Assembly: GCA_016281125.1 (NCBI GenBank)
Contig: JAEEIA010000037.1
Span: forward strand, 20,485 to 84,484
Direction of reading: 5' to 3'
From: Oscillospiraceae bacterium
GTDB taxonomy: Bacteria > Bacillota > Clostridia > Oscillospirales > Ruminococcaceae
Length of the DNA: 64,000 nt
Shown: one piece after another, positions 52,178-60,913 of the stretch
Layout of the letters: every line of letters begins with the position of its first letter
How positions within the stretch are numbered: the stretch's first letter is position 1
Program-made: the position numbers and the translations under genes
The notes under the pieces: model-generated
Told to the model about the DNA's origin: nothing
Seen by the model: only the letters and a program-made list of their open reading frames with translations
The model's database searches: none

Positions 52178-55100
52178 TTATACAGTCAGTTTGCGTTTCA
52201 TAAGCGTCAGATCCGCTGCGTTCAGTCTGCCGTTTTTGTCCATATCTCCCTGCGGCCAGTTTGTGACAGGCCCGTTTGCCAGCAGATATTTTTGCAGCAT
52301 GACAGCATCTGATTCGGTCACTTTCCCGTCGCTGTTGACATCACCCATCAGATACGCAGCCGGCAGCGGTTCCTGTTCCTTGATCATAATTTTGATATAC
52401 GTCACATTGATTGCCTGACTGTCTGAGGTCAGCTTGATGCGTACATCGCTGTCCGTGACTGTAAAGGGCGCAGTCACCGTTTTTGAGGACGCCAGATTCA
52501 GCTTTTCAGCCAGTGCTGTCGATTTCCCACCGTTTACCAGTGAAACGGTCGGGCTGTTGGAACAGTTCCACGGATCTGCAAACCCGATTTCGATCTGATA
52601 TTTGCCCTTCGGGAGCGTGAAGCCGTATTTCAGATTCCGGTCAATATCATGCTCGTACTGGTTTTTCGTGTAGCGGAAGGATGCGGTTTTCTCACGGCCG
52701 TCCTGCGTGGCGCGCTCGTCCGGCCAGGTGTTCGCGGTATAAATGCCGTTGCCTGTCCCGCTGCCGCCGTACTGATCGGTCGGATCGTCCACAATGCCCC
52801 ATGTCATGCCGGTCACCTTGTCTGCGCCGTAGAGCTGTTCTGTCAGGCAGTTGTAGATGCCGAATTTGTCGCCGGAGCTGACGGTGGAGGTGCCGTGGTC
52901 GCCGCAATCGACGAAATACGCAACACTGCTGTCATATTCATAGAGCGGCTTGACTGCGGTCATATAAATGAAGTCGCAGACCTTTGCAGATTCATTTGTA
53001 CTTGACGCAGAGAATAACGGGAGGGAAAAACCAATGTCGATTACATCGAACTGTTCGCCGTATGCCTCAACCGTTCTTACGTTTTCAGCAATCACGTCTT
53101 TCGGGATGATGTATTTCACATTGTAGGTATCCGAATCACCGGTGTAATGCAGATCGCCTTCAAACAGCACGCGGTCACCGGCAGTAATGCGGATCGGCTT
53201 GCCGTTGTCCGATTTGCGGAATGTGACCTGTAAGATTGTGAGCGCTGCATCGGGATCAACCGCCATTCTGTAATTAAAATGTCCGCCGTTTTTCGCATAG
53301 CGGTAGGTGCTGTCATTCGTTACGCTGACAGAATCTGATTCGTCCATTGCGTGCAGGTCATCATTTTCATACTGACCGTAGCCGGGCTGCACGGTATCGG
53401 TAACCGTCACCTTTGCGCGCGGGATTTCCTCCTCGACAGCGTCGTCCGCACTGTAAAAATACCAGTAGATTCCGTAGCGCTGCTGATACTGTAAATAATG
53501 CGGAGAGAATGTCAGGTTTGCATCCGTGCCCTTTAGCGTGAATTTCAGCGAATCTGCATTTTTCACAAGATAATCGTTGATATGGAACATGAAGGAATTG
53601 ACGGTGCCGCTGCTCTTGTTCAGATTGATTTTCTGCGAGGGCGAAATCGGATCGGCAGGGATTGAAACCGCCATGCCTGTTGTGCCCTGCTTCATATCCG
53701 CTGTACCGAGCTCTGCGCTCAGGACACAGGGGCCGTACTTGAATCCGTAGACGTTGGCATTGTCCGGCAGTCCGTAAGCCTTTACTTCCATCGGAATGCT
53801 TACGCTGATCTTATCGCCGGTCTTAAAGCTGCCGGAAACAACCGCATAGCCCTGCACGGTTTTATAGTTGTATTTTGTTCCGTTGACCGTGATTTTTAGG
53901 TCGTCCGCACGCCAGTCCGGTTCCCGGAACCGGAATTCCAGCTCGCCGGAGCCTTTGACGGTGAAAACAGCGGTATCATCGGACGGAAAATCGCTCTGCT
54001 GTGTGATTGTGACATTCTGATCTTCCCAGTTCAGAACGGAGCTCTGGTAAATGTTGACATACAGCGTATTGCCCTTATGCATGTATACGGTGTCACCGAG
54101 CTTCGTGAAGTTTTCCATGCCGGTTGCCGTGCAGCACCAGAAATGCCGGAATTCGCTGCTGTAAACCTTGAAATAACCGGTTGCCATCGGCTGGAAATAG
54201 GTCGTCATTCCTGTTTCGGGATTCTGTGAGGAAAGAATGGAGTTGTAATAGGTGTTTTCATAGTAATTCATATACTTCGGATCACCGGTAACCGTAAACA
54301 GGGCGCGGGACAGCTTGAGCATATTATAGGAATTGCAGGTTTCGCAGTTGCAGTTTGTCCGTTCTTTGTCAAGGATATCGTCCTGGCCGAAATGTTCCCA
54401 TTCGCTGTTGCCGCCGGTGATGTAGGTGTGGTGGCTTGTGACCATATCCCAGAAGGCTTCTGCATATTGCAGATAGCGTGAGGCGTCTATCGTTTCGCCG
54501 CCGAGGGTTTTGCCGTCCAGCACCATGTACCGTTTCAGAGCACCCATGAATTTCGGAATCGTCGTGTTTGCGTGCTCACCGTCCAGAATATTCTGCCCGC
54601 CTTCGAGCACCTTTTCATGCATACGCGTCTGGTCAAACATATGGGCGGCGGCAGCGTGTGTTTCCTTGCCGGTAATGGCATAGAGATCGTAAAGACAGTC
54701 GTTCATGCCGCCGTATTCAATGTTGAGGACGTGATTGTTCAGCGCCCAGTCCCAGCCGGAGCCGCGGTTGTATACCCAATCTCCGAGGCCGGATGCGACA
54801 TCCTTTGCCGGTTCGTAGCCTGAATAATTGTAAATGTCAATCAGTCCGGCAATGAGCTTATGCATCGTGTACCACGGAACCCATGCTTCCGTCATAATAT
54901 TGAGCTTTCCGACTTCCAGATTGTCAAACTGCTGCTCGACATTGTTCCGGTTCGGAATGGTCGCAGCCCAGAGGAAGCCCGGCTTGCCCTTGGAGTTCTG
55001 CTGGCAGATTTTCATGCCGTCAACCAGCGTTTTCATCATGTCCATCAGCTTTTTTTTCTGTGTATCGGTTGCAAGCGGATTGACATATGCCTGTGCAATC

Positions 55101-55426
55101 GCAGACATGTAATGCCCGACCGTATGTCCGCCGATCAGCGAATTTTCCCAGCCGTCGTATCGGGACGCGCCGTTTGTGGATAGCCCCGCATTGTCACGGA
55201 AACCGGCCAGCAGGCGCTCGCTGTCAAAGGACAGAAGATATGCGATCTCTTTTTCAAATGCATTGACAGAGTACGCATCGGTCATCGTGACATCGGACAT
55301 CGGAAAGGTCTGGATGCCCGCATCCTCTGATGCGGATGCGGGGACTGCCGTCGGAAAGGATGCGCCTGTTGTCAGGATCATCGCGCCGGATAGCAGCACA
55401 GAAAGAAATTTTCCTCGTTGTTTCAT
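52178..55426 (-). CDS. GH127-like beta-L-arabinofuranosidase with CBM and dockerin
   Basis: 1082 residues. Signal peptide (MKQRGKFLSVLLSGAMILTTG). The large catalytic region (about 40-620) is the DUF1680/GH127 family: DNAGLSTNGASRYDGWE, GGHTVGHYMSA, the zinc-site segment CNCETC at about 357-362, and FWCCTATGMENF at about 427. Those cysteines and the Glu form the catalytic metal site in this family. A beta-rich middle and a carbohydrate-binding-like domain (about 850-1015; YFVDCGDHGTSTV, YGFTLPKGKYQIEIGFADP) follow. A C-terminal dockerin has loops GDVNSDGKVTESDA and GDMDKNGRLNAADL. It should release L-arabinofuranose from plant cell-wall polymers on the cellulosome. Exact linkage is not predicted. 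Confidence 0.92.
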   Translation of the reverse strand: MKQRGKFLSVLLSGAMILTTGASFPTAVPASASEDAGIQTFPMSDVTMTDAYSVNAFEKEIAYLLSFDSERLLAGFRDNAGLSTNGASRYDGWENSLIGGHTVGHYMSAIAQAYVNPLATDTQKKKLMDMMKTLVDGMKICQQNSKGKPGFLWAATIPNRNNVEQQFDNLEVGKLNIMTEAWVPWYTMHKLIAGLIDIYNYSGYEPAKDVASGLGDWVYNRGSGWDWALNNHVLNIEYGGMNDCLYDLYAITGKETHAAAAHMFDQTRMHEKVLEGGQNILDGEHANTTIPKFMGALKRYMVLDGKTLGGETIDASRYLQYAEAFWDMVTSHHTYITGGNSEWEHFGQDDILDKERTNCNCETCNSYNMLKLSRALFTVTGDPKYMNYYENTYYNSILSSQNPETGMTTYFQPMATGYFKVYSSEFRHFWCCTATGMENFTKLGDTVYMHKGNTLYVNIYQSSVLNWEDQNVTITQQSDFPSDDTAVFTVKGSGELEFRFREPDWRADDLKITVNGTKYNYKTVQGYAVVSGSFKTGDKISVSIPMEVKAYGLPDNANVYGFKYGPCVLSAELGTADMKQGTTGMAVSIPADPISPSQKINLNKSSGTVNSFMFHINDYLVKNADSLKFTLKGTDANLTFSPHYLQYQQRYGIYWYFYSADDAVEEEIPRAKVTVTDTVQPGYGQYENDDLHAMDESDSVSVTNDSTYRYAKNGGHFNYRMAVDPDAALTILQVTFRKSDNGKPIRITAGDRVLFEGDLHYTGDSDTYNVKYIIPKDVIAENVRTVEAYGEQFDVIDIGFSLPLFSASSTNESAKVCDFIYMTAVKPLYEYDSSVAYFVDCGDHGTSTVSSGDKFGIYNCLTEQLYGADKVTGMTWGIVDDPTDQYGGSGTGNGIYTANTWPDERATQDGREKTASFRYTKNQYEHDIDRNLKYGFTLPKGKYQIEIGFADPWNCSNSPTVSLVNGGKSTALAEKLNLASSKTVTAPFTVTDSDVRIKLTSDSQAINVTYIKIMIKEQEPLPAAYLMGDVNSDGKVTESDAVMLQKYLLANGPVTNWPQGDMDKNGRLNAADLTLMKRKLTV

Positions 55427-55523
55427 GCTTGATACCCCCTGATTTCATATAAAATTCCTATTTCCCAGGCATTTCTGCACGGTTGTTTCTTTCTTCACGG
55501 TGCGCAGATCCGCCTGTATTTTC

Positions 55524-55552
55524 ATTATACATAATCGCTAACCGATTGTCAA
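55524..55552 (-). promoter_or_regulatory. Perfect consensus promoter of GH127 gene
   Basis: Minus strand TTGACA (55552-55547), 17 bp, TATAAT (55529-55524), about 98 bp before the start. The interval 55553-55717 contains nothing further that I can support. Confidence 0.88.
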
Positions 55553-55717
55553 GAATTTATGCAAAAAACACGAAAAATTGAAACAAAATGTGAAATAAAT
55601 CCTATTTTGGACATTGGCCTGTGAAGAACAATGCGCTTACCCATTGCGTTAAGACCGCCCAGGTCATCTGCGATCCTGACACATGGCAAATTGCAGTATG
55701 CTGCGCCCGGGAAAATG

Positions 55718-55763
55718 AATAAAGGAACCCGCCTGATTTTGTGTTCAGACGGGTTCCTTTATT
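55718..55763 (-). terminator. GH8 gene terminator
   Basis: AATAAAGGAACCCG arm (from 55718) pairs with CGGGTTCCTTTATT (to 55763), extended by CTGA/TTCAG next to the loop. It lies 17 bp past the GH8 stop; both flanks are A/T rich so it could work in both directions. Confidence 0.85.
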
Positions 55764-55779
55764 GCATGTATAAACTGTT

Positions 55780-57990
55780 TTATGAGGGTATCTCCGTACC
55801 GCCCCATTCAACAAGCGCAAAGCCTCTCCGCTCAAAGGGCTCCAGCTGCTGCGGCTCAATCTCCACGGGTTCCTCAAGCGGAACATATGCCATGAAGATG
55901 CGGCATTCGCTGTCAGGTGCCGGTGTGACAGTCAGCTTTGCAGCATTCGTATAAACATCGCTCTGGAAGGCAATGAGATTATACGCATTGTGCTCCAGCT
56001 TCGGCAGCCAGTAAACGATAAACTCATTCATTTCCTCTTCGTTCAGTCCCATATACGTGAGCTTTTCTTTCAGGAAACGCTCGGTATCCCTGCCGGGAAC
56101 ACAGAAGCCCTTGGAATAGTCAAATCTGGTACGGCTGTTGACAGAATTCCAGAACAGATATCTGTGGTGAGTCCCGTCCGCTTTGTTCACAAGCGTGCCG
56201 TCCGGATATGCGGTCACATCCCAGCCGCCGTTGTATTTCGGATAGGTTGTGGAAAGCTCGGAACCGGTCAGTTCAAGCTCGACGTGAACATCTGTCTCCT
56301 GCTCTGGGTAAAGATAGATCACAGGTTTGCCCCATCCGCCCTGAAATGTGCCTGTCATTGTTTTGTTCCCGTCTATATATACTCTGACCCAGCCATATTG
56401 CCCGTCGTATTTCGTGAACATCCAGGTATCGTTATCTGTCTGATATCCGATTTCATAGATCCGGCTGCCGGCCGGAACGGTACCGACGGATTCATAGCTT
56501 TCATCGGGGCCGAGATACAGCTCCAGACTGTCTGCCTGTACCAAAAACTGATTGGGGAAAACCGGACGCACATCCGGTTCTACATAGTCAGAAACAATCC
56601 GCTGCAGCAAGGCCTGCTTCATCAGGCTGAGATCAGCAGCATTCAGCTTACTGTCATTGCGGAAGTCTGCCGCTTTCCAGTCCGCAAGCTCCATATTCGG
56701 AACATCTAAAAGCCATGCATGGAACAGAACAGCATCGGTCATATTGAACACGCCGTCACCGTTCACATCGCCGGAGGGTTTTGCTGCTGCTAATTCCGGC
56801 ACAAGCCAGCCGCCGTCATCGGTGATCAGACAAAGCATGGCAATCGTGTTCCCGAAATAGGAATCAACGCCGATATCCAGAACCTCTTTGCGCACCGCAT
56901 CATGCCATTTGGTATCTCCGGCAGCAGAAGCAGAGAGCATCAAAGGGGCGGTAAAGCAGAGATCGTCCCAGTCCGCGACCGCCCTGCCGTCCGGCGTATA
57001 ACCCGCCATAATCTTTCCCGGCCTGCCGCCTGTTTCCTTTACGAAAAATGCGTTGACAGTTTCTGCATATTTTTTTGCGTCTGCGTTATTTGCGACGAGC
57101 GCATCCGTACTGATGCGCCACGGAACGCGGCAGGAATTGTATTCGTAGACACCGTCATTTTCGTTTTCCAGGAAATTCGCAGGCGCGGGAATCCACTCGC
57201 CGCTGCTGTCCTTGATGATGAAGTCCGGCAGCAGACCGGTCTGATATTTCTCCACAAAATGATTGATGATGCCGTAGGTGTTGTCATAAAGCTGCATCCA
57301 GCGTTCATCGCGGGTTACATTGTAAAACACCGGAAAATACTGCATGATGAAATCCGAAGCGCGTGTTGCAGTGTAGTATTTGTCATTTTTACCGACATCG
57401 TATGCCCAGTCACCGAGGCGCAGAATGTTGTCATCATGGCTCACATCATATTTCATAATGTCATTGATCACAAGCTCGGCCGCCTGCCGGTAATTGATTT
57501 CACCGCTGCTGCCCCAGATCGTATCCGCCAGCAGCAGTGCATAGGCAATGTCCAGATCGCCGTCTGTTGCGGAATCCGCACCGTTGGAATCGACGAGCGC
57601 CTTGCCGTCGTCACTCTGCTGCCACGCCATCAGATGCGGGCCGATGCTGCTCGGATGCGCCTGATAATAGCGGTACATGCCGTCGAAGATGTCCTTTGCC
57701 TCGCTGTCATAGTCTGACATCAGTGCTGCAATCAGCATGCCGTAGCCGTGCGCTTCGGATACTGTAACTTCTACGGTCGTGTGCGTCTGCGCATATTCTT
57801 TCTCTCCGTAGAACACATAATACTGCGTTTCATCTTTGACATACGGATTACGGCGCAGATAGGTTTCTTTCCAGTCGCTGTAATATTGCTTTGTGTCACT
57901 GCTCAGTGTCTGTGCGGATGCAGGGATCTGAAAGCTGAGCGTGTTCATCAGCAGCATACAGCTGAGTAATACGGTGAATTTCTTTTTCAT
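55780..57990 (-). CDS. GH8 glycoside hydrolase with dockerin, SH3-like and KPVIYLYP domains
   Basis: 736 residues. Signal peptide, then a GH8 catalytic domain (about 30-390). The family signature is complete: ATDGDLDIAYALLLADTIW, with active-site D143 (the first Asp), and E79 in VSEAHGYGM. GH8 enzymes hydrolyse beta-1,4 glucan, xylan or related polymers by inversion. A dockerin (about 406-462; GDVNGDGVFNMTDA, ADFRNDSKLNAADLS) lies internally. It is followed by an SH3-like unit (about 480-545) and a C-terminal region (about 553-736) starting KPVIYLYPEQETDV. I know this region as a recurring extracellular module of unknown role in Firmicutes. The start at 57990 follows GAGGAAA. Substrate is not resolved. 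Confidence 0.92.
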   Translation of the reverse strand: MKKKFTVLLSCMLLMNTLSFQIPASAQTLSSDTKQYYSDWKETYLRRNPYVKDETQYYVFYGEKEYAQTHTTVEVTVSEAHGYGMLIAALMSDYDSEAKDIFDGMYRYYQAHPSSIGPHLMAWQQSDDGKALVDSNGADSATDGDLDIAYALLLADTIWGSSGEINYRQAAELVINDIMKYDVSHDDNILRLGDWAYDVGKNDKYYTATRASDFIMQYFPVFYNVTRDERWMQLYDNTYGIINHFVEKYQTGLLPDFIIKDSSGEWIPAPANFLENENDGVYEYNSCRVPWRISTDALVANNADAKKYAETVNAFFVKETGGRPGKIMAGYTPDGRAVADWDDLCFTAPLMLSASAAGDTKWHDAVRKEVLDIGVDSYFGNTIAMLCLITDDGGWLVPELAAAKPSGDVNGDGVFNMTDAVLFHAWLLDVPNMELADWKAADFRNDSKLNAADLSLMKQALLQRIVSDYVEPDVRPVFPNQFLVQADSLELYLGPDESYESVGTVPAGSRIYEIGYQTDNDTWMFTKYDGQYGWVRVYIDGNKTMTGTFQGGWGKPVIYLYPEQETDVHVELELTGSELSTTYPKYNGGWDVTAYPDGTLVNKADGTHHRYLFWNSVNSRTRFDYSKGFCVPGRDTERFLKEKLTYMGLNEEEMNEFIVYWLPKLEHNAYNLIAFQSDVYTNAAKLTVTPAPDSECRIFMAYVPLEEPVEIEPQQLEPFERRGFALVEWGGTEIPS

Positions 57991-58118
57991 TGCGTTTCCT
58001 CCCCTTTGACGCATAGCTTGATTTCCGATACAGTTTCTGTCTGCAAAACGATGGCTTCCTGATTGTGAAGATGGCACATGACCCTCAGCGATAAGTTTGG
58101 ATTTGGGGCCTTTTCTTT

Positions 58119-58147
58119 ATTATACTATAAAACCACTGTTTTGTCCA
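58119..58147 (-). promoter_or_regulatory. GH8 gene promoter
   Basis: Minus strand TGGACA (58147-58142), 17 bp, TATAAT (58124-58119), 128 bp before the start codon. Confidence 0.8.
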
Positions 58148-58196
58148 CCCCATATTTACCATGAGATTCAGGGCGTGCGCCCCATCACTGAAAATG

Positions 58197-58316
58197 CAGT
58201 GCCCGGTTCCTTTGATCTAAAACTCTCCGGCAGGTTATCTGCCGCATAAAAGTTACCGCTCTCAGCTTGCTTTTTGCGTGATTATATACAATAACCGGGC
58301 AGTGCCCGGCTCCTTT
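58197..58316. repeat. Direct repeat in gene-poor interval
   Basis: CAGTGCCCGGTTCCTTT at 58197-58213 recurs as CAGTGCCCGGCTCCTTT at 58300-58316, 16 of 17 identical. Between them is a small hairpin (GGCAGGTTATCTGCC). The stretch 58148-58397 holds no gene I can support and looks like decayed sequence. Confidence 0.55.
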
Positions 58317-58397
58317 ATAAGGTCATGCGATGCAGCCTGTATATTTAACTTGCTGAAATCCATTGCAATTTGCCGGATAATATGCTATAATAAAATT

Positions 58398-58455
58398 GCC
58401 TGCGAAAATCTTTCGCAGGCAATCCGTTTGAATATGACCGGAACTCGCAGTTTTC
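58398..58455 (-). pseudogene. Relic of a lipoprotein 3' end plus terminator
   Basis: This stretch matches 19850-19905 nearly base for base: GCCTGCG-AAAA hairpin, GCAGGCAATCCGTTT, and ACCGGAACTCG. At 19889 the last part encodes the final residues YEFR and stop of a working lipoprotein. Here the stop codon is changed and no upstream reading frame remains. It is the tail of a lost or recombined family member, now serving as terminator for the kinase gene at 58483. Confidence 0.72.
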
Positions 58456-58482
58456 GTGAAGAAGAACAAATCTGTATTCCGG

Positions 58483-60042
58483 TTACTGCCGGAGCATCTG
58501 GTCGATCGGGTTTTCGGCGGAATCAGCGGCATGTTCCGCAGCGAGCGGCAGCGTAAAGGTGAATGCGGTGCCTTTGCCCAGTTCACTCTCAACGCCGATT
58601 GTGCCGCCGTGCGATTCTACGATGAATTTAACAATAAACAATCCGAGGCCTGTGCCGGTTTCAGAGTGTTTGCCCTTATAGTACCGCTCCCAGATATGGG
58701 GCAGGTCTTCGGGCGAAATGCCGCTTCCGGTATCCCTGACGGTTACGGTGACCTGTTCGTCATCGGCCTCTGCCTTGATGAGCACCGTGCCATTTTTGGT
58801 ATGCTTGAGTGCATTGGAAATCAGATTGACGAACACGCGCTGCAATCTGGTGCCGTCTGCATCGACTTTCGGCAGATCAATCGGGATGCGGAGAATCAGG
58901 CGGTTATTGTTTTTGTTCAGAACCGCGAAGTAGGTTTCAACTGTTTTGCGCACGAGGCTGTCCAGATCGCAGGGGGCCAGTTCAAGCACCATTCTGCCCT
59001 CCTCAATGCGCGTCGCATCGAGAATCTGCGTGACCATCAGTGCCATGCGGTTGGCTTCCGAGGAAATGCGCCGGAGCTTATTCTGTACAGTTGATTGTTC
59101 GCCGCCGTTCATGAGGTCAAGCTCTGCGTCCTGCGCATAGCCGGACATTGCGGCCAGCGGTGTTTTCAGCTCATGGGAGGCATCCGAGAGGAACGTCGTT
59201 TTCATCTCGTTGACCTGCACCAGCATATCATGCTCGGAAACGACCGGGTCTGCAATCTTCTTGGACAGAATTGCTGAGATCACCAGAAACAGCGCAAATA
59301 CACAGATAATTGAAATGATCATCATGTAGATGTACTTCCGGAACAGCCTGTCCATGTTGTTCAGCAGGGTATCGGTCTGCTCGTCAGCGCATTCTTTGAT
59401 CGGCTCGACCCAGCTGTTGACATTCCGCATGAGCACGCCGAAGCAGAGGTTCTCTCCGGAATAATTCAGCATGTTGTCCCATGCGATGACATATCCCTCA
59501 CCGTCCTTGGTGTAGGAGCCGCACGGCATCTCCTTACATGCGTCCAGCCAGCCGGAAAAATCGCGCTGATTGCCGTAGCATTCCGGCGCTTCTGCTGCTT
59601 TCTGATCGAAAAACGCGGCTGCTTCATTCATCAGCTGTTCGTCATTCTCATCAGAATACATCCGATAGCTGCGCAGCGCATCGCCGTCATATAAAAAGAA
59701 CACATCAGCGGTACTGAAATAGGTGACTGCCTGCTGCCGCAGCGCATCCTGCCAATTCTGCGTGCCGAAGCTGCCGTCATACAGAAGCAAAGCCATCTCT
59801 CTGCCGAAGTCGTGCAGATACTGCTGCTGGGATGCCAGAAACTGCTGATAATACGCATCGGAAACTGCAGAAACTGTCTGACCGGCCAGTGCGCCCGAAT
59901 ACAGATTGACGTTCACCGATGCCTGCTGATAGATCATATTGAAGATCACCGTGCAGATGCCGAGGACGGCAATCAGGCACGAGATCAGTGTAACCAACAG
60001 CTTTCGCCGCAGCGAACGGCTTTTGGATGTTTCTTTCTCCAA
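58483..60042 (-). CDS. Sensor histidine kinase of the lipoprotein regulon
   Basis: 519 residues from TTG at 60042. Two membrane helices (about 15-37 and 240-262) bracket an extracytoplasmic sensor region of about 200 residues with several Cys. The kinase core has SDASHELKTPLAAM with the phosphorylated His, N-box LISNALKHT, DTGSGISPEDLPH and TGTGLGLFIV. The TTG is preferred to ATG at 60060: the -10 at 60079-60074 puts transcription start near 60067, leaving no room for a ribosome site before the ATG, while AAAGGAG lies about 10 nt before the TTG. It is divergent from, and surely pairs with, the OmpR regulator at 60136. Confidence 0.9.
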   Translation of the reverse strand: MEKETSKSRSLRRKLLVTLISCLIAVLGICTVIFNMIYQQASVNVNLYSGALAGQTVSAVSDAYYQQFLASQQQYLHDFGREMALLLYDGSFGTQNWQDALRQQAVTYFSTADVFFLYDGDALRSYRMYSDENDEQLMNEAAAFFDQKAAEAPECYGNQRDFSGWLDACKEMPCGSYTKDGEGYVIAWDNMLNYSGENLCFGVLMRNVNSWVEPIKECADEQTDTLLNNMDRLFRKYIYMMIISIICVFALFLVISAILSKKIADPVVSEHDMLVQVNEMKTTFLSDASHELKTPLAAMSGYAQDAELDLMNGGEQSTVQNKLRRISSEANRMALMVTQILDATRIEEGRMVLELAPCDLDSLVRKTVETYFAVLNKNNNRLILRIPIDLPKVDADGTRLQRVFVNLISNALKHTKNGTVLIKAEADDEQVTVTVRDTGSGISPEDLPHIWERYYKGKHSETGTGLGLFIVKFIVESHGGTIGVESELGKGTAFTFTLPLAAEHAADSAENPIDQMLRQ

Positions 60043-60073
60043 ATACCTCACTCCTTTCATGGGCTGTGAGTCT

Positions 60074-60122
60074 ATTATACCATATTTTTACCGGAAATCC
60101 AATAGAATTACGATTTTGTAAT
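60074..60122 (-). promoter_or_regulatory. Regulon promoter P4, kinase gene
   Basis: Palindrome ATTACGATTTTGTAAT (60107-60122) is exactly 27 bp upstream of TATAAT (60079-60074, minus strand). The palindrome also ends 13 bp before the response-regulator start codon, so it could repress or autoregulate that gene too. Confidence 0.78.
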
Positions 60123-60135
60123 CTGGGAGGTTGCT

Positions 60136-60822
60136 ATGGCACATATTTTGCTTGTCGAGGACGATACCGACATCATGCGGATCAATCAGAGCTTTCTGGA
60201 AAAAGAGGGCTACGACGTACACTGTGCCGATTCGGTGCAGCAGGCCGCATTTCTGCTGGAGGAATGCGTGCCGGATCTGGTGCTGCTTGACGTCATGCTG
60301 CCGGACGGCGACGGAATGGACTTCTGTACGATTCTTCGGCAGAAAACACAGGCACCGGTCATCTTTCTGACCGCACGCGACGAAAACGATGATGTCATTA
60401 AGGGCTTCCGCAGCGGCGGCGATGATTATATCACAAAGCCCTATGACCTGAACGTGCTGAAAGCGCGCATCGAGGCGCAGCTCCGCCGCAATGCCAAGCC
60501 GGAGGCACAGCATCCGCGCATTGAACTGCCGGATCTGATCATTGACCTGTTTTCCGGCACTGCTGAACTGGACGGCAATGAATGCTCCCTGCCGCAGCGT
60601 GAACTGCAAATTCTTTATCTGCTGGCATCGCGGCTTGGTTCCCGCATCAGCTATCATGAAATCTATGAGAAAATCTACGGCTGCGACGTTGAGGACAGCA
60701 AGAATACGATCCGTGTCAACATGTCCCGTCTGAAAAAGCATCTGGCGATGGATGATATGAGCACCTATGAAATTGCTTCGACTGCGGACGGCGAATATGT
60801 CCTGCGCAGGGTAATCTTCTGA
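60136..60822 (+). CDS. OmpR-family response regulator (candidate regulon master)
   Basis: 228 residues. Receiver (LVEDDTDIM; phospho-acceptor in LLDVMLPDGDG; KPYDLNVLKARI) and winged-helix domain (LPQRELQILYLLA; NTIRVNMSRLKKHL). Start at 60136 follows GGGAGG, 7 nt away. It is divergent from its histidine kinase. The palindrome in the divergent promoter and the same palindrome at the nearby lipoprotein genes point to this protein as the DNA binder; no experiment is implied. Confidence 0.94.
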   Translation: MAHILLVEDDTDIMRINQSFLEKEGYDVHCADSVQQAAFLLEECVPDLVLLDVMLPDGDGMDFCTILRQKTQAPVIFLTARDENDDVIKGFRSGGDDYITKPYDLNVLKARIEAQLRRNAKPEAQHPRIELPDLIIDLFSGTAELDGNECSLPQRELQILYLLASRLGSRISYHEIYEKIYGCDVEDSKNTIRVNMSRLKKHLAMDDMSTYEIASTADGEYVLRRVIF

Positions 60823-60826
60823 TGCG

Positions 60827-60875
60827 TTTGCAATTTCGTAATTCCGCACCGGATCGCTGCGTGTTCTTGTAGAAA
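60827..60875 (+). promoter_or_regulatory. Regulon promoter P3 (degenerate site), lipoprotein gene
   Basis: A degenerate palindrome ends in the conserved half GTAATTCC, with GTAAT at 60838-60842. The next 27 bp lead to TAGAAA (60870-60875), a weak -10. The spacing equals that of the three strong copies. The left half (TTTGC) matches poorly. Confidence 0.55.
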
Positions 60876-60913
60876 GCATCATAACAGCATTTTATGGAAA
60901 AGGAGCAGGAAAA

